Positions 1 to 12,075 of a stretch of 64,000 nt of DNA are shown in pieces. The DNA is taken from contig JBBFKY010000006.1 in assembly GCA_037481875.1 (NCBI GenBank), positions 151,383 through 215,382 of the forward strand, read 5' to 3'. Source of the stretch: Desulfosoma sp. (GTDB lineage Bacteria > Desulfobacterota > Syntrophobacteria > Syntrophobacterales > DSM-9756). The stretch's first letter is position 1. Every line of letters begins with the position of its first letter. The notes beneath the pieces were generated by a model. That model saw nothing but the letters and a program-made list of their open reading frames with translations, did no database searches and was not told where the DNA came from. Position numbers and translations under genes: made by a program.

Positions 1-1
1 C

Positions 2-1621
2 CTCACTTTTCCTCAAACCCTCGCCTATTTTCCCAAAAACGGTTGCGTGGTGGGATACCCCGTACGCCATTCCATTCTGGAAATTCCGAGGGAGGAAGCT
101 CGTCAAAGACTGTCTTTTTCCCTGCCCCAAGGACGGAAGGTGGTCTTTATTTTTGGCGGGTCTCAAGGAGCCCGCACCATCAACCGGGCCGTGGTGGATG
201 CCTTGGCTGTTTTGTCCCAGCATCGCGACAAGATTTTCGTGATCCATGGCATGGGCTTGGCCGCTTCGGAAGACTACCACGCCGTCCAAGACACCGAAGC
301 CCTGCTTAAGGCGCGCTACGACGAAGAAACTCTCGCCTCTTTCGGCGATTTTTACTATCGCCAGGACTACTTTCATAATATCGCCGAAGTTTATGCCGTG
401 AGTGATCTTATCGTTTGTCGCAGCGGCGCAGGAAGCCTCAATGAACTGGCCAGGCTGGGCAAGCCCTCCCTGCTGATTCCCAAAGCGAATCTGCCAGGGG
501 ACCATCAGGTCATGAATGCGAGAGCTATGAAGCGAGCTCGAGCTGCCGAAGTGCTTTTTGAAGACACGGTGGTGGAAAAGGGAGAACTTCAGGACCGGAT
601 TGACGGAGAGGTTTTGGCGGCCAAGATTTTGGAGCTTCTTGATGATGAGGCCGGCCTCAAGGAAATGTCCGAAAAATCCCGTCAATTCTTCAGAAAACAG
701 GCGGCGGCCAGAATTTTGAGTGAACTTTACGGCGATCGCACTTTTGACAACGGCTGGAGCACGCAGCCTTTGGAGACCTTATCCCCTCTCCTCACCAACA
801 ATCAGCTCTTACGCCGCTTACAGAAAGTTTACGAAGCCGATCCCACGGGTTATGATCCCGAGCATCTTTCAGGAATTTCGGAAGACCTGGCCTATTATCG
901 TTACAGAGCTGCAGCCTTGCTGGTGCATCCGTCTTGGGCCGTGCGCAACCTGGGTGTGAAACTCATCGGATTGACTCGATATCAAGAAAAAACAGGCACA
1001 CTGCTTCATATGCTTTTGGATCGTACACCGGCTTCAAGGCTGGAACGCTGGTTCGGCGGTGATTTCAAACAGGTGGGCTTCATTCGCCGCAACGTGATCG
1101 CTGCCCTGATGGTGTTGAACCGTCTGGACCCTTCGGTGGAGCAGGCGCTTATGACCGCCATGGAAGATCCCTACTATGAAGTGAGGGCTCAGGCGTGCCG
1201 TGCCGTTTCTCATTTCGGCAGGTATTTGGCGGGGAAGGAACCCTGGCTCAAGGTCCTCCTGAAAAAGCTTGACGATCGATGTTTTGAAGTCAAGGTGGAA
1301 GCGGCACGGGCTTTGGGGGAAGTGGGAACCGACGGCCGAGCTCTGGAAGCGCTTTTGAAGCTCGGGGAGGCCTTCCATTGGCAAGTGCGTAATGCCGCTT
1401 TGATGGGCGTACGCCGACTTATGGAAAGGCAGGTGATTTGGCCGTGCGAAGAGCTTTCTCAAAAATTGAGCCGATTTATTTTGACCGCTCCTGACTTTCG
1501 TCCCCATTTCGTCATTCGAGAAAACTTCAATGCGGTGATGCAGCTGTGCCGTCGTCGCGGTTCCATGAGCCGGGCCGCCGACGAGACCGAACCCGGAATT
1601 GTTGTCAGGAAAAAGACATGA
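2..1621 (+). CDS. MurG-like glycosyltransferase fused to HEAT repeats (5' end outside window)
   Basis: The reading frame is open from the window edge, so the N-terminal acceptor-binding domain is missing. The visible first ~220 residues match the UDP-GlcNAc-binding C-terminal half of MurG: the GGSQGAR loop, CRSGAGSLNELARLGKP, and the GDHQVMNA segment. MurG adds GlcNAc to lipid I at the inner face of the membrane. The last ~290 residues are not MurG. They contain repeated helical pairs typical of HEAT/PBS-lyase repeats, for example DPYYEVRAQACRAVSHFG and DDRCFEVKVEAARALGEVG. The stop overlaps the next start (ATGA), so the gene is translationally coupled to the MraY-like gene. A standard dcw-cluster MurG has no HEAT tail, so this is probably a paralogue with a specialised role or partner. 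Function is inferred; family assignment is firm. Confidence 0.85.
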   Translation, partial: LTFPQTLAYFPKNGCVVGYPVRHSILEIPREEARQRLSFSLPQGRKVVFIFGGSQGARTINRAVVDALAVLSQHRDKIFVIHGMGLAASEDYHAVQDTEALLKARYDEETLASFGDFYYRQDYFHNIAEVYAVSDLIVCRSGAGSLNELARLGKPSLLIPKANLPGDHQVMNARAMKRARAAEVLFEDTVVEKGELQDRIDGEVLAAKILELLDDEAGLKEMSEKSRQFFRKQAAARILSELYGDRTFDNGWSTQPLETLSPLLTNNQLLRRLQKVYEADPTGYDPEHLSGISEDLAYYRYRAAALLVHPSWAVRNLGVKLIGLTRYQEKTGTLLHMLLDRTPASRLERWFGGDFKQVGFIRRNVIAALMVLNRLDPSVEQALMTAMEDPYYEVRAQACRAVSHFGRYLAGKEPWLKVLLKKLDDRCFEVKVEAARALGEVGTDGRALEALLKLGEAFHWQVRNAALMGVRRLMERQVIWPCEELSQKLSRFILTAPDFRPHFVIRENFNAVMQLCRRRGSMSRAADETEPGIVVRKKT

Positions 1622-2724
1622 TTTACGAACTGGCTAATGCGATTCTGGAATCATGGCAGGTCTTTTCCTTTTTAAGGCTGATCAATTACCTTACCTTTCG
1701 GGCGATCATGGCGGCCCTGACCGGAGCGGCTTTCGTGTTCGTTTTCAGCCGACCTTTTATCCTGCACATGCATAGAAAGGGTTTTCAGGATCAGCATCGG
1801 GAAACGGGCCTGGCCACTCACGACAAGAGCGGTACGCCCACCATGGGCGGCGTCTTGATTGTGGGGGCCGTGGTCTTTTCCATGGGCCTATGGGGTAATT
1901 GGCGGAATCCTTTTCTGCAATGGCCTATGCTGGCCATGCTCTGGCATGCTCTCATGGGTTTTGCCGATGATTACCGAAAAATCGTCAAAAAAAGCGGAAA
2001 CAGAGGATTATCGGAGCGCACGAAACTGGCGTTGCAGAGCCTTTTCAGTGGAGGTTTCGCTTGGATCATGGTCGGTCCCCTATCTCCCGTGGGACAGGAC
2101 ATGGCTGTGCGCCTCTATGTTCCTTTTGTCAAGGTTCCTCTCTTCACCCTGCATCCTCTCGTCTACGCGTTGTTCATTTTTCTGTTCGTCATTTTCGTTT
2201 CCAATGCCGTCAATATCACCGACGGCCTGGACGGGTTGGCCATCACACCGTCCTTGTTCGTCATGGGCGTGCTTGGCGTGTTTGCTTACGTGCAGGGCAA
2301 CACCATCTATTCCGCCTACCTTTTTTATCCTTATCTCAAAGGTGTGGGGGAACTTACGGTTTTCGGAGCGGCTTTCATCGGAGCGGGTTTGGGATTTCTT
2401 TGGTACAACGCCTATCCGGCCCAGATTTTCATGGGGGATACAGGATCTTTGGCCATCGGAGGGACGATGGCGGTCGTTTCGGTGCTGCTGAAACAGGAAT
2501 TCCTCTTTCCCATTCTCGGGGGGCTTTTCGTTGCTGAAGCTTTAAGTAGTCAGATTCAGGACAAGATTGGGGTTCGATGGCTGGGGCGCCGTATTTTTTA
2601 CAGAGCGCCTCTTCACCATGATTTGCAACACCGAGGGATCGCAGAAACCAAAGTGGTTATTCGACTTTGGATCATCTCCGGTCTTCTGGCCCTTGTGGCT
2701 TTAGCCACCCTAAAGATCCGCTGA
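1618..2724 (+). CDS. MraY-like phospho-MurNAc-pentapeptide transferase paralogue
   Basis: This is a polytopic membrane protein of 368 aa. It carries the MraY landmarks: TPTMGG near residue 70, GFADDYRK, VNITDGLDGLA, GDTGSLAIGG, and a C-terminal RLWIIS segment. MraY transfers phospho-MurNAc-pentapeptide to undecaprenyl phosphate to form lipid I. The usual triple-histidine HHH motif near the C terminus reads LHHDLQHRG here, so the third His is Asp. Start ATG overlaps the stop of the MurG-HEAT gene. A full dcw cluster is not visible, so this pair could be the only copy or, more likely given the altered motif and the fusion partner, a second set. The family is certain; the substrate is not. Confidence 0.85.
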   Translation: MIYELANAILESWQVFSFLRLINYLTFRAIMAALTGAAFVFVFSRPFILHMHRKGFQDQHRETGLATHDKSGTPTMGGVLIVGAVVFSMGLWGNWRNPFLQWPMLAMLWHALMGFADDYRKIVKKSGNRGLSERTKLALQSLFSGGFAWIMVGPLSPVGQDMAVRLYVPFVKVPLFTLHPLVYALFIFLFVIFVSNAVNITDGLDGLAITPSLFVMGVLGVFAYVQGNTIYSAYLFYPYLKGVGELTVFGAAFIGAGLGFLWYNAYPAQIFMGDTGSLAIGGTMAVVSVLLKQEFLFPILGGLFVAEALSSQIQDKIGVRWLGRRIFYRAPLHHDLQHRGIAETKVVIRLWIISGLLALVALATLKIR

Positions 2725-2760
2725 AAAACCACTTAGGAGACTTGGGACTCGAGCATGATT

Positions 2761-4098
2761 TCAATGCCTACCAGGGTTTCTTGACTCCGGCACTCTTCGG
2801 CCCACGCAATCATAGCGGAATCCCAGAGCCTTCATCTGGTCGGGTTCATACACGTTGCGTAGATCCACAAAAACGGGTTCGGCCAAAAGAGACTTCAGGC
2901 GAGGCAGATCCAAAGCCCGATACTCGTTCCACTCCGTCAATAAAACCACACAGTGGGCTCCCTTGCAGGCCTCATATGGGGATGAACAATAGATGACTTC
3001 CGGAAGCAGTTTGGCGGCTTCCTTCATGGCCTGGGGATCGTGAGCACGCACGATGGCTCCGTGTTCCATGAGCGCCGGAATAATGGTCAAGGCGGGGGCT
3101 TCTCGCATGTCGTCGGTTTCCGGTTTAAAGGCCAATCCCAGAACCGCGATGACTTTTCCTGCCTCCGAGCCGCCCAGAGCGGCACGAATCTTTCGAACCA
3201 TACGCGCTTTTTGCGCCGCGTTGACTTCCACCACCGCTTCTACGATGCGACAGGCCACGCCATGTTCCTGCGCAATTCTTAGAAGCGCCAAAGTGTCCTT
3301 TGGAAAACAGGATCCACCGTAACCGGGACCGGGATGCAGGAACTTTTTCCCGATCCTTCCGTCCAGGCCCATGCCTTTGGCCACGGCATGCACGTCGGCT
3401 CCCACTTCTTCGCATAGGTTGGCCATTTCATTAATGAAACTGATCTTGGTGGCCAAAAAGGCGTTGGAAGCGTATTTGATGAGTTCCGCTGTTTCAATGG
3501 TGGTGATCACAAAAGGGGTTTCAATCAGATAAAGCGGCCGATAGATGGCTCGAAGCCTTTCCTCGGCTCGAGGGCTTTCCACGCCGAGAACAACCCTGTC
3601 GGGGCGCATAAAATCAGCGATGGCCGCTCCTTCCCTCAAGAACTCAGGATTACTGGCCACATCGAAATCGGCCTTGGGGTTTTCCTGAGCAATGATGCGT
3701 GCCACTTGCCGAGCGGTTCCCACGGGCACCGTGCTTTTGTTGACCACCACGGTGTAATCCCTCAGGCGCGGGGCGATGGCTCGAGCTGCCTCGAACACAT
3801 AGCTCAGATCCGCATAGCCGTCGCCTCGACGCGAAGCCGGAGTACCCACGGCAATAAAGATCACATCGGCCTCCCCGATATAGGGATCGAACTCAAAGTC
3901 AAAGGTTAGCCTTCCGGCGGCGCTGTTTTTTTCCACCATGGGTTGAAGCCCCGGTTCGTAGATGGGCACCTGGCCTTCGCGTAGTCGCTGAATTTTCTGG
4001 ATGTCAATATCGATGCAGGAGACCTGATGTCCAAATTCCGCAAAACAGGTCCCGCTTACCAAGCCCACGTAGCCCGTCCCGATGACCGCTATTTTCAT
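2761..4098 (-). CDS. ugd: UDP-glucose 6-dehydrogenase
   Basis: The protein has 445 aa, the normal length. It oxidises UDP-glucose to UDP-glucuronate with two NAD+, supplying precursors for capsule, exopolysaccharide or LPS. Visible features are the N-terminal Rossmann motif GTGYVGL (residues 7-13), the catalytic cysteine in GPGYGGSCFPKDT (near residue 262), and the C-terminal UDP-binding domain with the LAFKPETDDMREAP segment. The frame is open further upstream, but the ATG at 4098 is preceded by GAGGAGA at good spacing and begins MKIAVIGTGYVG, the normal family start. It converges on the MraY-like gene and diverges from the sensor kinase. No polysaccharide cluster is next to it. Confidence 0.95.
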   Translation of the reverse strand: MKIAVIGTGYVGLVSGTCFAEFGHQVSCIDIDIQKIQRLREGQVPIYEPGLQPMVEKNSAAGRLTFDFEFDPYIGEADVIFIAVGTPASRRGDGYADLSYVFEAARAIAPRLRDYTVVVNKSTVPVGTARQVARIIAQENPKADFDVASNPEFLREGAAIADFMRPDRVVLGVESPRAEERLRAIYRPLYLIETPFVITTIETAELIKYASNAFLATKISFINEMANLCEEVGADVHAVAKGMGLDGRIGKKFLHPGPGYGGSCFPKDTLALLRIAQEHGVACRIVEAVVEVNAAQKARMVRKIRAALGGSEAGKVIAVLGLAFKPETDDMREAPALTIIPALMEHGAIVRAHDPQAMKEAAKLLPEVIYCSSPYEACKGAHCVVLLTEWNEYRALDLPRLKSLLAEPVFVDLRNVYEPDQMKALGFRYDCVGRRVPESRNPGRH

Positions 4099-4201
4099 TG
4101 TCTCCTCGTCTTCGAATGCTGTAAGCTTTTTATGAAAGAAACTAACAAACATTAGCGTGCGCCACTTTAGCACAGCCGTTTGAGAAGTGAAGAGCGAAGC
4201 C

Positions 4202-6784
4202 ATGCGCCGGTGGTCTTTAAGGACGAAAATCTTTGCGGCCATCGTGGGCGTCACCGCGGTGAGCCTCACGATCACGGCCGGCTTTCTCTTTCGGCATGCA
4301 ACCCGGTTGGTTCGGTCGAAAACCATCGACGAACTCTCCACGGCATCCGCTACCGTGGCTCATTTTGTGGAACATAATCTGGAAGACGCTTTGCGTCAGC
4401 TGGAAACATGCGCCGCGCCTGGCTTGCAAAAACGTTCAGATACAGAGACAAATCCTGAACAAGGCACAGATGTCTCCCTAAAGCCGTCGTTTTTGGCGGT
4501 TTCCCGTCATCTTTTTCACACTTTCCCCTGGATCGTGGCGACGGCGTATCGAGATACCAACGGACAAATCCTTCTCAGCCATGGTGATGAACGCCTTCTT
4601 GCGACGTCTTTAGAGGCATGCGAGCCTTTGGCTCTTTTTCCCAAAGGTTGTTTCATTCGAGCTTTTGAACAGGCGGATGCGGGAAAGGTGTATGTGGAGC
4701 TGGGGTTGAGCCGAATTGAAGGGGGGAGCCCTTGGACCTTTGTTGTGGATATGTCATCCTTGACGGAAACGGCTCCTGTGCCTCAAAGACTTTTCAACGA
4801 CCTCGTGGTGGTTTTAGGCAAACTGGGCCGTGCCGACACCCTGGTGGTCAAGTCAGCATCATGGGCGGACAAGAAACTTCAAGAGGATTTGGCTGTGAGG
4901 CTCGGACAGATCTTTCTGGGCGCTCGAAAGCCGGATCCCGGTTCCATAACGGTTGAAGCCCAAGAAATCTTGGTGGCATTCAGCCACTTGCCCAAGGTTC
5001 GGTGGCCTCTTGCCATGGCCGTGCCCTCATCCCATGCCGGCCTTCCTTCCTCGGCCCTGCTTTCGGGTGTGGCCTGGGCTTGCTCCTTGAGTGTCCTGCT
5101 TTCCCTGGTGGTGGCCTGGCTTGCCGCTTCGCGCCTCATGCAACCTCTTCGACGTCTTCAGGAGGCTTTTCACGAATTCAGCCAAGGACATTGGAATGTT
5201 CAAGTGCCGGTGACGTCCGGGGACGAAATCGCCGAATTGACCGACGGGTTCAACCAAGGGGTGGTGTTTCTGAACACCCAGCACCGAAAGCTCAAGAGAT
5301 TTCAAACCGTGGTGCATCATGCTCAGGATGCCGTGGTTCTGTGTTCTTCAAAAGGAAGCTTCGTTTATGCGAACCCCTCGGCTTACGAGTTTTTCGGTTT
5401 TCAACGTCGAGAAGACATCGTCCTCACGAGACTTCACGACCGAGTCTGCACCGTGGATCGAGAACGATTTGAAAACACCGTCTGGCCGCTCATGCTTCAA
5501 GGGCCATGGGAAGGGGAAGTCCATTTTTGTCGTCAGGATGGAAAAGTTCAGGTGGGATGGCTTCGAGCAGGAGTGGTTCCCGAAGGCACCGGTGAACCTA
5601 ATTTTGTCTACGCCATCATTCGGGATATTACCGATCGAAAGGCGACGGAAGAAGCTTTGCGCACGGCTGAAGAATACTACCGAACCCTGTTTCGAACCAG
5701 CCGCGATGCCATTGTGGTGACCGATCCTTCAGAAATCATTGTGGATGTCAACGAGCCCGCTTTTCCCTGTATTTTCGGATACACACGCCAAGAAATTCTG
5801 GGGCGTTCCATCATTGATCTCATGGCCGAAGAATCCAGAGCTTCAACGGCGCCTTTTCCGGAGGCCACGAAAGAAGCAGACCGCGTTACCGTCAAATGGC
5901 GTCGCAAAGATGGATCCCTCTTTCAAGGCGAGGCCACCTTAAGCACCCTCAAAAATGCCAAGGATCATTGGCTCGGCTATGTGCGCGTGATTCGCGACGT
6001 TAGCGAACGAGAAGGCTTTTTGGAAAAATTGGAAAGGGCCTACCAGGATCTTAAGAGTTTGGATGAGTTGAAGGATAAGTTTTTGGCCGGAGTCAGTCAC
6101 GATCTACGCACACCCCTCATTCCTGTAAGGGCTTTTCTCGAAAAGTTGCTTCAAGGCAAATGGGGACCGTTGACACCTAGGCAGGAAGAGTTCCTTCGTT
6201 ACTGTTTGATCGGCGTGAGTCGAGAAATGATCCTTGTGGATGAATTGCTGGACTACACGCGACTGAAATCGGGAAAATTGACCCTGCGTCAAGAAAGGGT
6301 GGACCTACAGGAAGTTCTTCGAACAAGCCTTTTCCTTCTCAAAATCTTGGCCCAAACCAATCGCCTGACCATTGCCGTGGACATCCCTTTGGAGCCCGTT
6401 CCAATCCTGGGGGATTACAACAAGTTGCTGCGCATTTTTCATAATCTCTTTTCCAACGCGGTCAAATACAACCGACCGGGAGGCCATGTGACGGTTCGAG
6501 GCACGTGGGAAGGTCTTGAACGTTTTCGTGTGGCTGTGGAAGATACGGGGATCGGCATTCCCCAAGAAGATTTGCGGCGCATTTTTGACGACTTTTACCG
6601 CGTGGACGCAAGCGGATCGGTTGTGAGGGGTTCCGGTATCGGGTTGGCTGTGGTGAAGGAATTGGTGCATCTGCATAACGCCCAGCTGGATGTACAAAGC
6701 ACCCTGGGTGTAGGAAGCATCTTTGCCATCACTTTTCCCGTGCTGGGGGATTCTCAGAATGACCGGAACCAGACATCGTCGTGA
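4202..6784 (+). CDS. Sensor histidine kinase with HAMP and two PAS domains
   Basis: Membrane sensor kinase, about 860 aa. An N-terminal membrane helix (about residues 8-28) and a second at about 290-315 enclose a large extracytoplasmic sensor region. They are followed by a HAMP linker, two PAS domains (about 380-495 and 505-620), a HisKA domain with the phospho-acceptor in SHDLRTPL (His near 632), and an HATPase with N-box HNLFSNAVKYN, G1 EDTGIGIPQED and G2 GSGIGLAVV. All catalytic boxes look intact. No response regulator lies beside it, so its partner is elsewhere. A GTG at 4187 in the same frame is an alternative start; neither has a strong Shine-Dalgarno. The signal sensed cannot be told from sequence. 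Confidence 0.9.
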   Translation: MRRWSLRTKIFAAIVGVTAVSLTITAGFLFRHATRLVRSKTIDELSTASATVAHFVEHNLEDALRQLETCAAPGLQKRSDTETNPEQGTDVSLKPSFLAVSRHLFHTFPWIVATAYRDTNGQILLSHGDERLLATSLEACEPLALFPKGCFIRAFEQADAGKVYVELGLSRIEGGSPWTFVVDMSSLTETAPVPQRLFNDLVVVLGKLGRADTLVVKSASWADKKLQEDLAVRLGQIFLGARKPDPGSITVEAQEILVAFSHLPKVRWPLAMAVPSSHAGLPSSALLSGVAWACSLSVLLSLVVAWLAASRLMQPLRRLQEAFHEFSQGHWNVQVPVTSGDEIAELTDGFNQGVVFLNTQHRKLKRFQTVVHHAQDAVVLCSSKGSFVYANPSAYEFFGFQRREDIVLTRLHDRVCTVDRERFENTVWPLMLQGPWEGEVHFCRQDGKVQVGWLRAGVVPEGTGEPNFVYAIIRDITDRKATEEALRTAEEYYRTLFRTSRDAIVVTDPSEIIVDVNEPAFPCIFGYTRQEILGRSIIDLMAEESRASTAPFPEATKEADRVTVKWRRKDGSLFQGEATLSTLKNAKDHWLGYVRVIRDVSEREGFLEKLERAYQDLKSLDELKDKFLAGVSHDLRTPLIPVRAFLEKLLQGKWGPLTPRQEEFLRYCLIGVSREMILVDELLDYTRLKSGKLTLRQERVDLQEVLRTSLFLLKILAQTNRLTIAVDIPLEPVPILGDYNKLLRIFHNLFSNAVKYNRPGGHVTVRGTWEGLERFRVAVEDTGIGIPQEDLRRIFDDFYRVDASGSVVRGSGIGLAVVKELVHLHNAQLDVQSTLGVGSIFAITFPVLGDSQNDRNQTSS

Positions 6785-6870
6785 AACGTCGTGAGAACTT
6801 CAGGATGATTGGTTCGACCGGGTGCGGTTCAAGGGCACATCATGTAGCTCATGAGGGAAGGGAGTTGACG

Positions 6871-7389
6871 GTGGAAATTTTTACATTTTCCAAGAAAGGC
6901 GACGGTGGAGAGACAAGCCTGTTGACCGGGGAAAGGGTTTCCAAGGCAAGTCTAAGACCAGAGACCTACGGCACCTTGGATGAGGCCAGTTCCGTTTTGG
7001 GACTGGCCAAGGCTTTGAGCACCAATGACACGGTGCGCCATCTGGTGCACACCATTCAGGAGGATTTGATCCTTCTTGGAGCTCAACTGGCCTGCAGCGC
7101 CGAAGAACGCTGTAAGTGGAAGGTGGAAAACCACCATGTGCATCGGCTGGAACAATGGATCGAAGACCTGCAGCGAGAAGTGCCTCTTCCGCGGCATTTC
7201 GTGCTGCCAGGAACCAACGCCGTCAGCGCCGCTCTGGACATGGCGCGGACCGTTGTGCGGCGCGCCGAACGCCGTGCAGCAGGCATGAAGGAAGCCGGCA
7301 TGCTGGAAGACCCGCTCGTCCAGGCTTACCTGAACCGCTTGGCCGACCTGTTGTTCACCTTGGCCCGATACGCCGAAAAACATCCTTGA
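6871..7389 (+). CDS. Cob(I)alamin adenosyltransferase, PduO/MMAB type
   Basis: Transfers the adenosyl group of ATP to cob(I)alamin to make adenosylcobalamin, in the cytoplasm. The start region (FSKKGDGGETSLLTGERVSK) is the ATP-binding N terminus of PduO-type ATRs, and FVLPGTNAVSAALDMARTVV and RRAERR are the conserved C-terminal helix with its arginine. The frame is open back to 6781, but that adds an unrelated N terminus. The GTG at 6871 has GGGAAGGGAG about 7 nt upstream and gives the normal ~172 aa. It begins about 90 nt after the kinase gene. Adenosylcobalamin would serve methylmalonyl-CoA mutase or similar enzymes, which are not in this window. Confidence 0.9.
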   Translation: MEIFTFSKKGDGGETSLLTGERVSKASLRPETYGTLDEASSVLGLAKALSTNDTVRHLVHTIQEDLILLGAQLACSAEERCKWKVENHHVHRLEQWIEDLQREVPLPRHFVLPGTNAVSAALDMARTVVRRAERRAAGMKEAGMLEDPLVQAYLNRLADLLFTLARYAEKHP

Positions 7390-7534
7390 GTGCCCCGGTT
7401 CATGAAAGCTTGTGCCACAAAAAATCATAAAAGAAAGAGAAAAAAAACGAAAAAAACCAAGAGATCAAAGGCCGACGTTTTCCCTCTTTTTTCATAAATT
7501 CCTTTTCCTTCCCCGAAATTTTCCTTTTTCGAAC

Positions 7535-7563
7535 TTGCCATACGGCTCAAAGATCTTTATGAA
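7535..7563 (+). promoter_or_regulatory. Sigma-70-type promoter of groESL
   Basis: TTGCCA at 7535-7540 and TATGAA at 7558-7563 are separated by 17 nt. The start point would fall at about 7570, inside the CIRCE element, which is the usual arrangement for HrcA repression. The region upstream (7390-7534) is AT-rich and shows no gene. Confidence 0.7.
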
Positions 7564-7566
7564 ATG

Positions 7567-7593
7567 TTAGCACTCGGCGGAAGCGAGTGCTAA
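7567..7593 (+). promoter_or_regulatory. CIRCE operator (HrcA binding site)
   Basis: TTAGCACTC, 9 nt, GAGTGCTAA: a perfect match to the CIRCE consensus inverted repeat. It lies 33 nt before the groES start and overlaps the expected transcription start. Heat-shock control of groESL by HrcA is therefore expected; hrcA itself is not in the window. Confidence 0.95.
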
Positions 7594-7626
7594 CATCATT
7601 TCAAGGTTTACAAGGAGTGAGAAGCC

Positions 7627-7914
7627 ATGAAGTTACGTCCACTGCATGACCGAGTGATCGTCAAACGTTTGGAGGAAGAGGAACGGACCCAAGGCGGTAT
7701 CATCATCCCTGACACGGCCAAGGAAAAGCCTCAGCAAGGCAAGGTTTTGGCCGTGGGTAAAGGGAAGCTCTTGGACAAGGGCGATGTGGTTCCCTTGATG
7801 GTCAAGGAAGGTGACCGAGTGCTCTTTTCCAAGTATGCCGGCACGGAAGTCAAGGTGGAAGGCGAAGAGCTTCTCATTATGCGTGAAGACGACATTCTGG
7901 CCATTCTCGACTGA
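7627..7914 (+). CDS. groS: Co-chaperonin GroES
   Basis: GroES is the heptameric lid of the GroEL chamber. The protein has 95 aa, full length. It starts [14 protein letters not shown] and contains the mobile-loop region [18 protein letters not shown] and the C-terminal [14 protein letters not shown] sits at good distance from the ATG. It is the first gene of the CIRCE-controlled operon, 24 nt before groEL. Confidence 0.98.
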   Translation: MKLRPLHDRVIVKRLEEEERTQGGIIIPDTAKEKPQQGKVLAVGKGKLLDKGDVVPLMVKEGDRVLFSKYAGTEVKVEGEELLIMREDDILAILD

Positions 7915-7926
7915 TCGCATGGATGA

Positions 7927-9558
<1,632 letters not shown>

Positions 9559-9585
9559 TCCCAGGGCTATTCCTGGGCACTCCCA

Positions 9586-9615
9586 AGAACCCGGACTCTG
9601 TCCGGGTTCTTTTTT
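9586..9615 (+). terminator. Rho-independent terminator of groESL
   Basis: An 11-bp perfect stem (AGAACCCGGAC / GTCCGGGTTCT) with a 3-nt loop, followed directly by a run of five further T. It starts 27 nt after the groEL stop. A smaller hairpin (CCCAGG / CCTGGG) precedes it at 9560-9577. Confidence 0.95.
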
Positions 9616-9700
9616 GTTGCACCTTCGGCGTCGATTTTGCTAAGCAACGGAACGCTGCACACCCAAATCCGTGCTGAAAAGCATGAAAGGAGGAGCCGCC

Positions 9701-10069
9701 ATGGCTCGCGTCACAGTAGAAGATTGCCTCAAACAAGTAGAAAATCGGTTCGCCTTGGTGCATTTGGCGGTCCGTCGCGTTCTTCAGCTTCGCAAAGGGG
9801 CGCCCCCCCTTATCGATGCCCCGAAAAACAAAGAAGTGGTCATCGCCCTTCGCGAGATTGCCGCCGGAAAAGTGACACCCCAGAACATTCTGGAACTTGA
9901 AGCTCAAGAAGACCAAACCGGTGAGCTTGCTCGGCGTCGTCGCATTGCTTCCAGTTCCGAAGAGATTCAGGAAGTCCTGGAAGAGTCGGCTCAGAGCGGG
10001 TCGTTGGAAGAGACCATGGAAGAGGCCGTAGCCGAGGAAAGTCGAAAACAGGACGAAGAGCTCGATTGA
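9701..10069 (+). CDS. rpoZ: RNA polymerase omega subunit with acidic C-terminal tail
   Basis: Omega assists assembly of the beta' subunit of RNA polymerase. The first ~70 residues match the family ([20 protein letters not shown], and [16 protein letters not shown]). The ATG at 9701 is preceded by AAAGGAGGAGCC. The protein is 122 aa; the last ~50 residues are a Glu-rich tail ([12 protein letters not shown] and [20 protein letters not shown]) that E. coli omega lacks. Extended tails are common in deltaproteobacterial homologues. The next gene begins about 35 nt downstream, so cotranscription is likely. Confidence 0.93.
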   Translation: MARVTVEDCLKQVENRFALVHLAVRRVLQLRKGAPPLIDAPKNKEVVIALREIAAGKVTPQNILELEAQEDQTGELARRRRIASSSEEIQEVLEESAQSGSLEETMEEAVAEESRKQDEELD

Positions 10070-10104
10070 AGCGTCGCCGTCAAAGCCCATGGAGTGAAGC
10101 TGGA

Positions 10105-10440
10105 ATGGGAAACCGGAGCGTCATGACTTGTTTGGAAAAGCGGGAATGGCTCAATCGAACGGCGGTGGCTTTGGACGATCTTCTCTCCCGGGGTCGAGCT
10201 CTGGAAGAAGCGGGGCTGATTCACGATGCCGTGGATTTTTATGAAAAGGCTCAGGCGAGGAGTGAACTGGAACGACTGTTGCCCTTGGCCCTAGAGGAAG
10301 GGGATGCTTTTCTTTTTGTTCGCCTGCACCGGCTTCTGAAAAAGGATCCTTCCCCTGAACAGTGGGAAATCCTGGCGCAACGGGCGGAAGCACTGGGAAA
10401 AAACCTTTATGCACAGCGTGCACGGCAGCACCTTGCTTGA
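10105..10440 (+). CDS. Small uncharacterised protein between rpoZ and dnaJ
   Basis: About 111 aa, helical and charged, with a TPR-like look: SRGRALEEAGLIHDAVDFYEKA followed by ERLLPLALEEGDAFLFVRLH. I do not recognise a named family. The ATG at 10105 has GGAG about 10 nt upstream; the ATG at 10123 is an alternative, and a TTG at 10066 overlaps the rpoZ stop. Its place between rpoZ and dnaJ suggests cotranscription with rpoZ. Coding character is supported by clean neighbours and by the absence of a better frame on either strand. Function unknown. Confidence 0.6.
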   Translation: MGNRSVMTCLEKREWLNRTAVALDDLLSRGRALEEAGLIHDAVDFYEKAQARSELERLLPLALEEGDAFLFVRLHRLLKKDPSPEQWEILAQRAEALGKNLYAQRARQHLA

Positions 10441-10501
10441 CAAGCGGCCCCACCATGCTTATGGAACCTTCGGTTTTGCCGTCCTTTGAAAGAAACCCTA
10501 A

Positions 10502-11677
<1,176 letters not shown>

Positions 11678-11835
11678 GGTTCGAGTACCGTTAAGATCGA
11701 TGCTGAGGATGCCGCCTTTCCTAGGGGGACGCGTAGGAGCGTCCGTTCGGGTTGCCGAAGGGTAAGGACAGTGAGAGGCGGAATCTGTGGGGACGATTGA
11801 CGGAAAAAGAGGGTGCGGCTTTTCTGAAAAGTTGT

Positions 11836-11904
11836 GGGGCGGACTCATGGTTCGCCCCTACAGGGTGTTGGTTTTGGGCGGATCCATGGATCCGTCCCTA
11901 CAGG
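11836..11904. repeat. Two REP-like palindromes in tandem
   Basis: 11836-11858: GGGGCG ... CGCCCC with an 11-nt interior. 11876-11899: GGGC-GGATCCATGGATCC-GTCCC, containing a perfect 14-bp palindrome. Both are followed by CTACAGGG. They share the CGCCCCTAC core with the palindromes inside hsdS and around the two RAYT genes further on, so they belong to the same repeat family. The stretch 11678-12075 holds no convincing gene otherwise. Confidence 0.6.
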
Positions 11905-12075
11905 GCAATGATTTTGGGTGGCTATATTGTTGCGCCTTGACGGGTTCCAAAGAATCTGAAGACGTCGATTTTGGTGTCGTTTTGGCGGATAAGATCTTAT
12001 GGTGCCACAGCAAGTCCTTGGTGTGCCGCTGAAACCGGCGGCTGCTTATGGGCCAAGAGGTAAGGAGTGCCGATC

